NCBI RefSeq assembly: GCF_003268775.1
Contig: NZ_QLSU01000021.1
Span: 1,254 to 65,253, forward strand
Length of the DNA: 64,000 nucleotides
DNA from: Paraburkholderia unamae
Lineage (GTDB): Bacteria; Pseudomonadota; Gammaproteobacteria; Burkholderiales; Burkholderiaceae
Reading direction: 5' to 3'
In this document: positions 41,697 through 49,309 of the stretch, piece after piece
Layout of the letters: each line of letters opens with the position of its first letter
Position numbering within the stretch: the stretch's first letter is position 1
Notes under the pieces: generated by a model
The model's database searches: none
What the model saw: only the letters and a program-made list of their open reading frames with translations
Told to the model about the DNA's origin: nothing
Program-made: the position numbers and the translations under genes

Positions 41697-43907
41697 ATGA
41701 GCGTCACCACGCAGGGTTTGCAGTTGAATGTTCGCCAGAAGGCGGTGAAAGGCGCCGTCGAGCTGATCAGTTCGATGCGCTTCGCGATTGCGCTGCTCGT
41801 CGTGCTCGCCATTGCGAGCATCATCGGCACGGTGCTCACGCAGGACGACCCTTACCCGAACTACGTCAACCAGTTCGGCCCGTTCTGGGCCGACATCTTC
41901 CGCTCGCTGAGCCTCTACACGGTCTACAGTGCGTGGTGGTTCATGACGATCCTCGGCTTTCTCGTGGTGTCGGTCTCGCTGTGCGTGATCCGCAACGCGC
42001 CGAAGATGCTCGCGGACATGAAGAGCTGGAAGGACAAGGTCCGCGAAGGCAGCCTGCGCGCGTTCCATCACAAGGGCGAATTCGCGGTGGAAGGCGGCAC
42101 GCGCGAGCAAACCGCGGCCACGCTCGGCAAGCTCGCGGGCCGCATGGGCTACCGCTTCGTCACGCGCGAAACCGAAGGCGCCACGCTCATCGCCGCCAAG
42201 CGCGGCGCGCTCACGAAGATCGGCTACATCTTCGCGCACCTCGCGATCGTGGTGATCTGCATCGGCGGCCTGCTCGACAGCAATCTGCCGATCAAATTCC
42301 AGATGTGGCTCTTCGACAAGACGCCCATTCGCAGCAATGCCGTCATCAACGACATTCCGCCCGAGCACCGGCTCTCGCAGTCGAACCCGACCTTCCGCGG
42401 CTACGCGTGGGTGCCGGAGGGCCAGTATGTGTCCACGGCCATCCTCAACCAGCCCGACGGCTCGCTGATCCAGGACCTGCCGTTCTCGATCCAGCTCAAC
42501 AAGTTCATCGTCGATTACTACTCGACCGGCATGCCCAAGCTGTTCGCGAGCGACATCGTCGTGATCGACCACAAGACGGGCCAGCGCGTTCCGGCGCGCA
42601 TCGAGGTGAACGAGCCGTTCGAGTACGACGGCGTGTCGATCTATCAGTCGAGCTTCCAGGACGGCGGCTCGCAGATGTCGATGACCGCATGGCCCATGGC
42701 GGGCGCAAGCATGAAGAGCTTCCCGTTCGGCGGCACGATCGGCAATTCGGCGCCGCTCGCGGCGCCCGCGGGCCAGAGCCTGCCGGGCATGGACGGCCAG
42801 ACGATCGAATTCGCCGACTTCCGCGCGATCAACGTCGAGAACATCTCGAACGGCAGCGGGGCGAACGACGTGCGCGGCGTGGCACACCAGTCGCTCAAGG
42901 AAGCGTTCGACGAGCGTCTCGGTTCCGGCGCGAAGAGCTCGAAGCCGCTCGACCTGCATAACGTCGGGCCCTCGGTGCAGTACAAGGTGCGTGACAAGGA
43001 CGGCCAGGCGCGCGAGTACAACAACTACATGCTGCCCGTGGACGTGGGCGGCGGCGATCGCATGTTCCTCGCGGGCATGCGCGAGAATCCCGACGATCCG
43101 TTCCGCTACCTTCGCATTCCCGCCGACAGCGGCGGCACGCCCAAAGAATGGATGATGTTGCGCGCGGCCTTCGAAGATCCCGCGTTGCGCGTGCAGGCGG
43201 CGAAGCGCTTCGCGACGCGCTCCGTCCCCGATTCGAACCGCGAACTGCAACAGCATCTGGAGGAGAGCGCGGAACGCGTGCTGACCCTTTTCGCAGGCAC
43301 GGACGCGCCGAAGACGGGCGCGGCAACGCCGGCAGGCGGCTTCCAGGCGGTGGCGACCTTCATCGACAAATCGGTGCCGAAGGACCAGCAGGAAAAGGCT
43401 GCGGGCCTGCTGCTGCGCATGCTGGAAGGCGCGACGTGGGACCTGTGGCAGCTCGCCCGCGAGCAGGCCGGCGAGCCGGACCTGAAGCCCGATGCCGATT
43501 CCGCGCGCTTCGTGCAGGACTCGATCAATGCCATATCCGACAGCTTCCTGTATGGATCGCCTGTCTATCTACAGCTCGATTCATTCAAGCAGGTGCAAGC
43601 TTCGGTATTTCAGTTGACGCGCGCGCCGGGCAAGAAAGTCGTGTATCTTGGCAGCCTGTTGCTCGTGCTTGGCATCTTCTCGATGTTCTACGTGCGTGAG
43701 CGGCGGTTGTGGTTCTGGCTGAAGGATCGGAAAGATCCGGATGGCGAGGGCCACGGCGTCGACGTCATCATGGCGATGTCGACCGCCCGCCGTACCCTCG
43801 ACTTCGAGAAGGAGTTCGCCCGTACCCGCGACGCGGTCGGCCGCGCGCTGGGCGCGGCGCCGAAGACTGGCGACGCGAACGGCAACGGCACGGACCGTGC
43901 GCCGTGA
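41697..43907 (+). CDS. resB: Cytochrome c biogenesis protein ResB (Ccs1)
   Basis: ResB with CcsA/CcsB forms the System II haem-ligation machine, which carries haem across the membrane and attaches it to CXXCH motifs. The 736-residue protein has membrane helices at about 23-41, 78-99 and 175-195, a large periplasmic domain, and a final helix near 650-670 (VVYLGSLLLVLGIFSMFYV) before a cytoplasmic tail. The N-terminal helix region LISSMRFAIALLVVLAIASI and GTVLTQDDPYPNYVNQFGPF are typical. ccsB follows after 33 bases. Confidence 0.94.
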   Translation: MSVTTQGLQLNVRQKAVKGAVELISSMRFAIALLVVLAIASIIGTVLTQDDPYPNYVNQFGPFWADIFRSLSLYTVYSAWWFMTILGFLVVSVSLCVIRNAPKMLADMKSWKDKVREGSLRAFHHKGEFAVEGGTREQTAATLGKLAGRMGYRFVTRETEGATLIAAKRGALTKIGYIFAHLAIVVICIGGLLDSNLPIKFQMWLFDKTPIRSNAVINDIPPEHRLSQSNPTFRGYAWVPEGQYVSTAILNQPDGSLIQDLPFSIQLNKFIVDYYSTGMPKLFASDIVVIDHKTGQRVPARIEVNEPFEYDGVSIYQSSFQDGGSQMSMTAWPMAGASMKSFPFGGTIGNSAPLAAPAGQSLPGMDGQTIEFADFRAINVENISNGSGANDVRGVAHQSLKEAFDERLGSGAKSSKPLDLHNVGPSVQYKVRDKDGQAREYNNYMLPVDVGGGDRMFLAGMRENPDDPFRYLRIPADSGGTPKEWMMLRAAFEDPALRVQAAKRFATRSVPDSNRELQQHLEESAERVLTLFAGTDAPKTGAATPAGGFQAVATFIDKSVPKDQQEKAAGLLLRMLEGATWDLWQLAREQAGEPDLKPDADSARFVQDSINAISDSFLYGSPVYLQLDSFKQVQASVFQLTRAPGKKVVYLGSLLLVLGIFSMFYVRERRLWFWLKDRKDPDGEGHGVDVIMAMSTARRTLDFEKEFARTRDAVGRALGAAPKTGDANGNGTDRAP

Positions 43908-43940
43908 TCCAGGATATTCACGATCGACACCGGTAAGCCC

Positions 43941-45182
43941 ATGGACTTGACTCAGGTTTCCTCTTCCGCAAAGGCTCGCCGCGCCGAACGCGCTGCTTTG
44001 GCCGGCTCCGCGGCGCGCGACGCCGCGGGCGCTCACGACCTCCACACGGACGACTTCTTCGACGAACGCCCGTTCCTGCGCCGCCTGAGCGCGCTCGACT
44101 GGCTGTTCGCGCTGGCGCTCGTGGCGGGCGCGGGTTTCGCGCTCTCGCGCTACCACGCGCACATGAACTACTACGACAAGCTGGTGCTCTGCGGCACGAC
44201 ACCGGCGCTCGTGGTGCTGGGCTGGCGCTGGAAACCGGCGCGGCTGCTCATGGCCGGCATCGCCGTGCTCGCGATCGGGGCCATCCAGATCTACCAGGGC
44301 GACCTCGCGCGCGCCGATCAAGCCTTCTTCCTCAAGTATTTCCTCTCCAGCCAGTCGGCCATTCTGTGGATGAGCGCGCTCTTCGTGCTCGCCACGCTGT
44401 TCTACTGGATCGGGCTGCTCTCGCGCTCGGCCACCGGCGGCGCGATCGGCACGAAGCTCACGTGGGCGGCGGTGCTAATGGGCTTCGTCGGCCTGATGGT
44501 GCGCTGGTACGAGTCGTATCTGATCGGCGCGGACGTGGGCCATATTCCCATCTCGAACCTCTACGAAGTGTTCGTGCTGTTCAGCCTCATCACGGCGCTC
44601 TTCTATCTGTATTACGAAAAGCACTACAACACGCGCGCGCTCGGCGCGTTCGTGCTGCTCGTGATCAGCGCGGCCGTGGGCTTCCTGATGTGGTACTCGA
44701 TCGCGCGCGACGCGCAGCAGATCCAGCCGCTCGTGCCCGCGCTGCAAAGCTGGTGGATGAAGATTCACGTCCCGGCGAACTTCATCGGCTACGGCAGCTT
44801 CGCGCTCTCGGCCATGGTGGGCGTGGCCTACATCATGAAGGAGCGCGGCGTGCTGGCGGACCGCCTGCCCTCGCTCGACGTGCTCGACGACGTCATGTAC
44901 AAGTCGATCGCCGTCGGTTTCGCGTTCTTCACCATCGCCACGATCCTTGGCGCGCTGTGGGCCGCGCAGGCCTGGGGCGGCTACTGGAGCTGGGACCCGA
45001 AGGAAACCTGGGCGCTGATCGTCTGGCTCAACTACGCGGCCTGGCTGCACATGCGGCTTATGAAGGGGCTGCGCGGCGGCGTGGCGGCCTGGTGGGCGCT
45101 CACGGGCCTGCTCGTCACGACCTTCGCGTTCCTTGGCGTGAACATGTTCCTCTCGGGCCTGCACAGCTACGGCAAGCTGTAA
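43941..45182 (+). CDS. ccsB: Cytochrome c biogenesis protein CcsA/CcsB (ResC)
   Basis: This is the partner of ResB, in the haem-handling-protein family. The 413-residue protein is polytopic with about eight helices. The tryptophan-rich WWD motif is AWGGYWSWDPKETWALIVWL near residues 346-365, and conserved histidines flank it (MKIHVPANFIGYGSFA, LHMRLMKG). Names differ between systems: CcsA in chloroplasts, CcsB in TIGR03144, ResC in Bacillus. With resB it makes a complete System II; no ccmABCDEFGH genes occur in the window. Confidence 0.94.
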   Translation: MDLTQVSSSAKARRAERAALAGSAARDAAGAHDLHTDDFFDERPFLRRLSALDWLFALALVAGAGFALSRYHAHMNYYDKLVLCGTTPALVVLGWRWKPARLLMAGIAVLAIGAIQIYQGDLARADQAFFLKYFLSSQSAILWMSALFVLATLFYWIGLLSRSATGGAIGTKLTWAAVLMGFVGLMVRWYESYLIGADVGHIPISNLYEVFVLFSLITALFYLYYEKHYNTRALGAFVLLVISAAVGFLMWYSIARDAQQIQPLVPALQSWWMKIHVPANFIGYGSFALSAMVGVAYIMKERGVLADRLPSLDVLDDVMYKSIAVGFAFFTIATILGALWAAQAWGGYWSWDPKETWALIVWLNYAAWLHMRLMKGLRGGVAAWWALTGLLVTTFAFLGVNMFLSGLHSYGKL

Positions 45183-45207
45183 CCGAAACCGCTCGCAGGA
45201 CGAACTA

Positions 45208-45243
45208 ACCGTCGGATGCCTCGCGCTCCGACGGTTTTTTTTC
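45208..45243 (+). terminator. Intrinsic terminator after ccsB
   Basis: aaccgtcgga (45208-45217) pairs with tccgacggtt (45228-45237) around a 10-base loop and ends in eight T. Confidence 0.93.
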
Positions 45244-45398
45244 GTCAGCCTGGAAGCTTTGCGCGCCACGTGCGTTTGCCCGCTTGAGGTCATCCAGTCG
45301 ATCCACCCCGCGCCCCCTCGCGAGTCGCGGCAGGGACGGATCGCGACACCATCAACGCGCCGGTGGCGCCAAGCCGCGCAGGAAGCAGGAGCAGCAAC

Positions 45399-46400
45399 AT
45401 GTGGATCAAGCGGAGCAGCAGGATCTTGCTCAACGGTGACGACATCCCCGCGAGCGAAATCACGCCGCAAAAGGTGTTCGAGCAGCGCCGACGCATTTTG
45501 CAGGCGGCGGGCGCGCTCGCGCTGGGCGGCATTGCGGGGCCATTCGGCGCGACGCAGGCGCTCGCGGAATACGCGCCCAGCGACCCGAAGGCCCAGAAGC
45601 TCGCCGCGCAAACGAACACGAAGTTCGTCGCGCTCGACAAGGTCACGCCCTACAAGGACGTCACGACCTACAACAACTTCTACGAGTTCGGCACCGATAA
45701 AGGCGACCCGGCCCAGAACGCGCACACGCTGCGCCCACGTCCGTGGAAGCTGAGCGTCGAAGGTGAGGTGAAGAACCCGAAGGTCTATGACATCGACGAG
45801 ATCCTCAAGCTCGCGCCGCTCGAAGAGCGCGTGTACCGGCACCGCTGCGTGGAGGGGTGGTCGATTGTCGTTCCGTGGATCGGTATTTCGCTTTCCGAAC
45901 TGATTCGCCGCGCGCAACCTACGGGCAATGCGCGTTACGTGCAGTTCGTCACGCTTGCCGACCCTTCGCAGATGCCGGGCCTCGCCGAGCCGATTCTCGA
46001 CTGGCCGTATTCGGAAGGCCTGCGCATGGACGAAGCGATGAATCCGCTCACGCTGCTCACCGTGGGCCTGTACGGCCAGGTGCTGCCGAACCAGAATGGC
46101 GCGCCTGTGCGTGTGATCGTGCCGTGGAAGTATGGCTTCAAGAGCGCGAAGTCGATCGTGAAGATCCGCTTCGTCGCGAACCAGCCGCCCACGAGCTGGA
46201 ACAAGTACGCGCCGAGCGAATACGGCTTTTATTCGAACGTGAACCCGAATGTCGATCACCCGCGCTGGAGCCAGGCCACGGAGCGGCGCATCGGCGAGGA
46301 CGGTTTCTTCCAGCCCAAGCGTAAGACGCTCATGTACAACGGCTACGGCGATCTCGTGGCGTCGATGTATCAGGGCATGGATCTGCGCAAGAACTTTTGA
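45399..46400 (+). CDS. msrP: Periplasmic methionine sulfoxide reductase, catalytic subunit MsrP (YedY)
   Basis: MsrP is a molybdopterin enzyme that repairs oxidised methionine in periplasmic proteins. The 333-residue protein from ATG 45399 has a twin-arginine signal at 30-32 (EQRRRILQAAGALALGG) for Tat export of the folded cofactor-loaded enzyme. The molybdenum ligand is C150 in YRHRCVEGWSIVVPWIG. PWKYGFKSAKSIVKIRF and other cofactor-binding strands are conserved. An in-frame start 36 bases earlier is less likely. msrQ follows immediately. Confidence 0.96.
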   Translation: MWIKRSSRILLNGDDIPASEITPQKVFEQRRRILQAAGALALGGIAGPFGATQALAEYAPSDPKAQKLAAQTNTKFVALDKVTPYKDVTTYNNFYEFGTDKGDPAQNAHTLRPRPWKLSVEGEVKNPKVYDIDEILKLAPLEERVYRHRCVEGWSIVVPWIGISLSELIRRAQPTGNARYVQFVTLADPSQMPGLAEPILDWPYSEGLRMDEAMNPLTLLTVGLYGQVLPNQNGAPVRVIVPWKYGFKSAKSIVKIRFVANQPPTSWNKYAPSEYGFYSNVNPNVDHPRWSQATERRIGEDGFFQPKRKTLMYNGYGDLVASMYQGMDLRKNF

Positions 46401-46426
46401 GCGGCGCACGCGCGATGGAGCGAGAG

Positions 46427-47134
46427 ATGGAATCGACAACCACACCGCAGGCAGCGGCCTTGCCGCGTGCGAAGGCTGCGAAAGCGGGCGCGCGCGCGGC
46501 GGGCGCCACCGGCCCGCGCTGGCTGCCATGGGCGAAGGGGGCGGTGTTCGTCGCCGCGTGGTATCCGCTCGCACGCATCGTGTTCTTCGGCTTCACCGAT
46601 CGGCTGGGCGCGAATCCGATCGAGTTCATCACGCGTTCCACGGGCCTCTGGACGCTCGTGTTCCTCTGCATCACGCTCGCGGTCACGCCGCTGCGCCGAC
46701 TCACCGGCTGGAACGCGCTGATCCGCTTTCGCCGCATGCTGGGCCTGTACGCGTTCTTTTACGCGGCGCTGCACTTCACCACTTACATCTGGTTCGACAA
46801 GTGGTTCGACGTCGCCGCAATGCTCAAGGACGTGGGCAAGCGGCCGTTTATAACGGTGGGCTTTGCGGCGTTCGTGCTGCTGATTCCGCTTGCGGTGACG
46901 TCCACGCGTGCGATGGCGCGGCGGCTAGGGCGGCGCTGGCAGACGCTGCATCGCGTTGTCTACGCGATCGGCGTGCTGGCGATCCTCCACTTCTGGTGGA
47001 TGAAGGCGGGCAAGCACGATCTCGCGCTGCCCAAGCTCTACGGCGCGATCATGCTGGTGTTGCTCGGCTGGCGGCTGGGCGTGTGGCTGCTTGCGCGATG
47101 GCGCGCCGCGCGGGCGGGCGCTCGCGCCGTGTAG
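46427..47134 (+). CDS. msrQ: Haem-binding membrane subunit MsrQ (YedZ)
   Basis: MsrQ is the six-helix membrane haem protein that passes electrons from the quinone pool or flavin reductase to MsrP. The ATG at 46427 has ggag at a good distance and gives 235 residues; starts at 46397 (TTG) and 46415 are also possible. Haem-ligand histidines lie in FYAALHFTTYIWFD and RRWQTLHRVVYAIGVLAILH. It lies 26 bases after msrP and shares its transcript. Confidence 0.94.
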   Translation: MESTTTPQAAALPRAKAAKAGARAAGATGPRWLPWAKGAVFVAAWYPLARIVFFGFTDRLGANPIEFITRSTGLWTLVFLCITLAVTPLRRLTGWNALIRFRRMLGLYAFFYAALHFTTYIWFDKWFDVAAMLKDVGKRPFITVGFAAFVLLIPLAVTSTRAMARRLGRRWQTLHRVVYAIGVLAILHFWWMKAGKHDLALPKLYGAIMLVLLGWRLGVWLLARWRAARAGARAV

Positions 47135-47180
47135 CCGCCATACAGGCGCTTCTCAGGCGTTTCTCGCGCGAGCAGACAAC

Positions 47181-47210
47181 AAAAAAGCGACGCCGGGGCG
47201 TCGCTTTTTC
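47181..47210. terminator. Bidirectional terminator between msrQ and lysA
   Basis: aaaaagcgacgcc (47182-47194) is the exact complement of ggcgtcgcttttt (47197-47209). There are T-runs on both strands, suiting the two converging genes. Confidence 0.94.
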
Positions 47211-47234
47211 ACATGGACTGAGCACCGCAAGCGC

Positions 47235-48506
47235 TTAGTCCGGCAGCACGCGCTCGCTAGCGAACAACTGCGCCACGTTTTCGCGCTCGCGCGCGAGATG
47301 CACGCGCGTGCCGTCGACCATCACCTCGGCCGCGCGCGCACGCGTGTTGTAGTTCGAGCTCATCACGAAGCCATAAGCGCCCGCCGAGCGGATCGCGAGC
47401 ACGTCGCCCGGCTCGATCGCCAGGTCGCGCGAGCGGCCCAGCCAGTCGCCGCTTTCGCACACCGGGCCGACCACGTCGTAGGTGTGGGCCTGCGCATTGC
47501 GCTCCACGACCGGCTCGATCGCGTGATACGCGTCGTACATCGCGGGGCGGGCGAGGTCGTTCATCGCCGCATCGACGATCGCGAAATTCTTCTCCGAGCC
47601 CGGCTTCAGGAATTCGACAGTGGTGAGCAGGATGCCCGCGTTGCCCACGAGCGAGCGGCCCGGCTCGAAATACACCTCGCGCGCCCGGCCGACCTGCTTG
47701 CCGTATGCCTCGATGCGGTCGAGCACCGTGCGCACGAACTCGCCGATATCGGGCGGCGTTTCGTCGTCGTAGCGAATGCCGAGGCCGCCGCCCACGTCGA
47801 TGTGGCGGATGCTCACGCCGTCGGCTTCAATCTGGTCGACGAGTTCGAGCAGCTTGTCGATGGCGTCGAGGTACGGCGCGATTTCGGTGATCTGCGAGCC
47901 GATGTGGCAGTCGATGCCGACCACTTCGAGATTCTGCATGGCCGCGGCCGCGCGATAAGTGGCGCGCGCCTCTTCGAACGCGACGCCGAACTTGTTCGCC
48001 TTCAGGCCCGTGGAAATGTACGGATGCGTTTTCGGATCGACGTCCGGGTTCACGCGCAGCGAGACCGGCGCCTTCTTGCCGAGCTGGCCCGCCACGTCGT
48101 TCAGGCGGTCGAGTTCGGGAATCGATTCGACGTTGAAGCACTTGACGCCCGCTTCGAGCGCTTCGCGCATTTCACCCGCGGTCTTGCCGACGCCCGAGAA
48201 CACCACGTCCTGCGCCTTGCCGCCCGCCGCGAGCACGCGCGCGAGCTCGCCCGCCGAAACGATGTCGAAGCCGGCGCCTTCGCGCGCGAACAGATTGAGC
48301 ACCGCGAGGTTGCTGTTCGCTTTCACCGCGACGTGCACCTTGGCGTGGCGGCCGGCGCAGGCGTCGGCATAGGCGTGCCATGCGGCGGTGAGGGCCGCGC
48401 GCGAGTACACGTAAAGCGGCGTGCCGTACTGCGCGGCGAGATCGGCGGCGGACACGCCTTCTACGAAGAGCGTGCCGTTGTCACGGTGAAAAGCGGACTG
48501 GGTCAT
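47235..48506 (-). CDS. lysA: Diaminopimelate decarboxylase
   Basis: LysA makes L-lysine from meso-diaminopimelate, the last step of the pathway, using pyridoxal phosphate. The 423-residue protein has the cofactor lysine in VAVKANSN, HIGSQI, the phosphate-binding DVGGGLGIRY, FEPGRSLVGNAG and the active-site cysteine motif GPVCESGDW. It follows the small lipoprotein gene by nine bases on the minus strand, a common pairing in proteobacteria. Confidence 0.97.
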   Translation of the reverse strand: MTQSAFHRDNGTLFVEGVSAADLAAQYGTPLYVYSRAALTAAWHAYADACAGRHAKVHVAVKANSNLAVLNLFAREGAGFDIVSAGELARVLAAGGKAQDVVFSGVGKTAGEMREALEAGVKCFNVESIPELDRLNDVAGQLGKKAPVSLRVNPDVDPKTHPYISTGLKANKFGVAFEEARATYRAAAAMQNLEVVGIDCHIGSQITEIAPYLDAIDKLLELVDQIEADGVSIRHIDVGGGLGIRYDDETPPDIGEFVRTVLDRIEAYGKQVGRAREVYFEPGRSLVGNAGILLTTVEFLKPGSEKNFAIVDAAMNDLARPAMYDAYHAIEPVVERNAQAHTYDVVGPVCESGDWLGRSRDLAIEPGDVLAIRSAGAYGFVMSSNYNTRARAAEVMVDGTRVHLARERENVAQLFASERVLPD

Positions 48507-48515
48507 GCGAGCATC

Positions 48516-48872
48516 TTATTGGGTTGGCTCGGCGCCGGAAGCCGGTTGCGGACTGCCGGTGGCCGAAGGTGGGGTGCTGAGTTCGGTGTCCGGGGACAAC
48601 GAGAGCGGCGTGCCCGAGGTGTCGGGAATCGTCCCGAGCGGAGCCGACGCCGCCGATGCCGAGTCAGGCGCATTCGCGGGCGTGTTCGCACCGGTGTCCT
48701 GCGGCTCGGATTCGAAGCTGGGCTTGGGCGGAAGCGGCGGCACGGTGGGCATGTACAGCGGCCCGCGCTGGCCGCAACCCGCGAGCGCAACGGCGCTTAT
48801 CGCAAAAGCCGCTAGAATCGCGCGGGTCGATACGCGGGATGCCGCTGCGCGCATCTCTGAAATGACACGCAT
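48516..48872 (-). CDS. lptM: Small LptM-like (YifL) outer-membrane lipoprotein
   Basis: LptM helps the LptD-LptE lipopolysaccharide translocon mature. The 118-residue protein has a signal with lipobox VALAGC (lipid-bearing C33) and the diagnostic CGQRGPLYMP sequence. The remainder is a long proline, serine and alanine-rich tail. It is upstream of lysA in the same orientation (yifL beside lysA-like genes is conserved). The first ATG is used; a second lies six codons on. The tail is variable in relatives, so only the front is diagnostic. Confidence 0.88.
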   Translation of the reverse strand: MRVISEMRAAASRVSTRAILAAFAISAVALAGCGQRGPLYMPTVPPLPPKPSFESEPQDTGANTPANAPDSASAASAPLGTIPDTSGTPLSLSPDTELSTPPSATGSPQPASGAEPTQ

Positions 48873-48907
48873 AATTGTCCCTGAATGAATAACCGGTGGA
48901 GTTTAGC

Positions 48908-49225
48908 ATGCCAGACAGTGACTACCTGAGCCGCGCGGAGGCCGTGCTGGCGGCCGTTGAGCGCGCCGTGGACGAGACCGAGGCCGACATCGAACTTGAG
49001 CGTAGCGGCAACGTTCTGACGCTCGAATTCGAGAATCGCACGAAGATCATCGTGAATCTGCAACCGCCGATGAGCGAGATCTGGATCGCGGCGAAGGCAG
49101 GCGGTTTCCACTATCGCTTCATCGACGGCGAGTGGCGCGATACGCGCACGGGCACCGAGTTCTTCTCGGCGCTCACGGCCTACGCGACGGAGCAGGCGGG
49201 CGAGCCGGTTCGGTTCGCGCCCTGA
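48908..49225 (+). CDS. cyaY: Frataxin homologue CyaY
   Basis: CyaY is an iron-binding regulator of iron-sulfur cluster assembly on IscU. The 105-residue protein begins MPDSDYLSRAEAVLAAVERA, has the acidic first helix (DETEADIELERSGNVLTLEF) and the conserved PPMSEIWIAAKAGGFHYRF strand. An in-frame GTG at 48896 overlaps the ribosome site ggag. It is divergent from the lptM-lysA unit, separated by 35 bases. Confidence 0.95.
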   Translation: MPDSDYLSRAEAVLAAVERAVDETEADIELERSGNVLTLEFENRTKIIVNLQPPMSEIWIAAKAGGFHYRFIDGEWRDTRTGTEFFSALTAYATEQAGEPVRFAP

Positions 49226-49245
49226 AGCCAAAAGCGTGAGCACGT

Positions 49246-49287
49246 AAAAAAAGCGGGCGCCAGTTGCAAAGCTGGCGCCCGTTTTTC
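49246..49287. terminator. Bidirectional terminator between cyaY and mrcA
   Basis: cgggcgccag (49254-49263) pairs exactly with ctggcgcccg (49272-49281). Flanking A-run and T-run make it functional in both directions for the converging genes cyaY and mrcA. Confidence 0.92.
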
Positions 49288-49309
49288 ATGGTTCCGGTTC
49301 CGGCGAGAT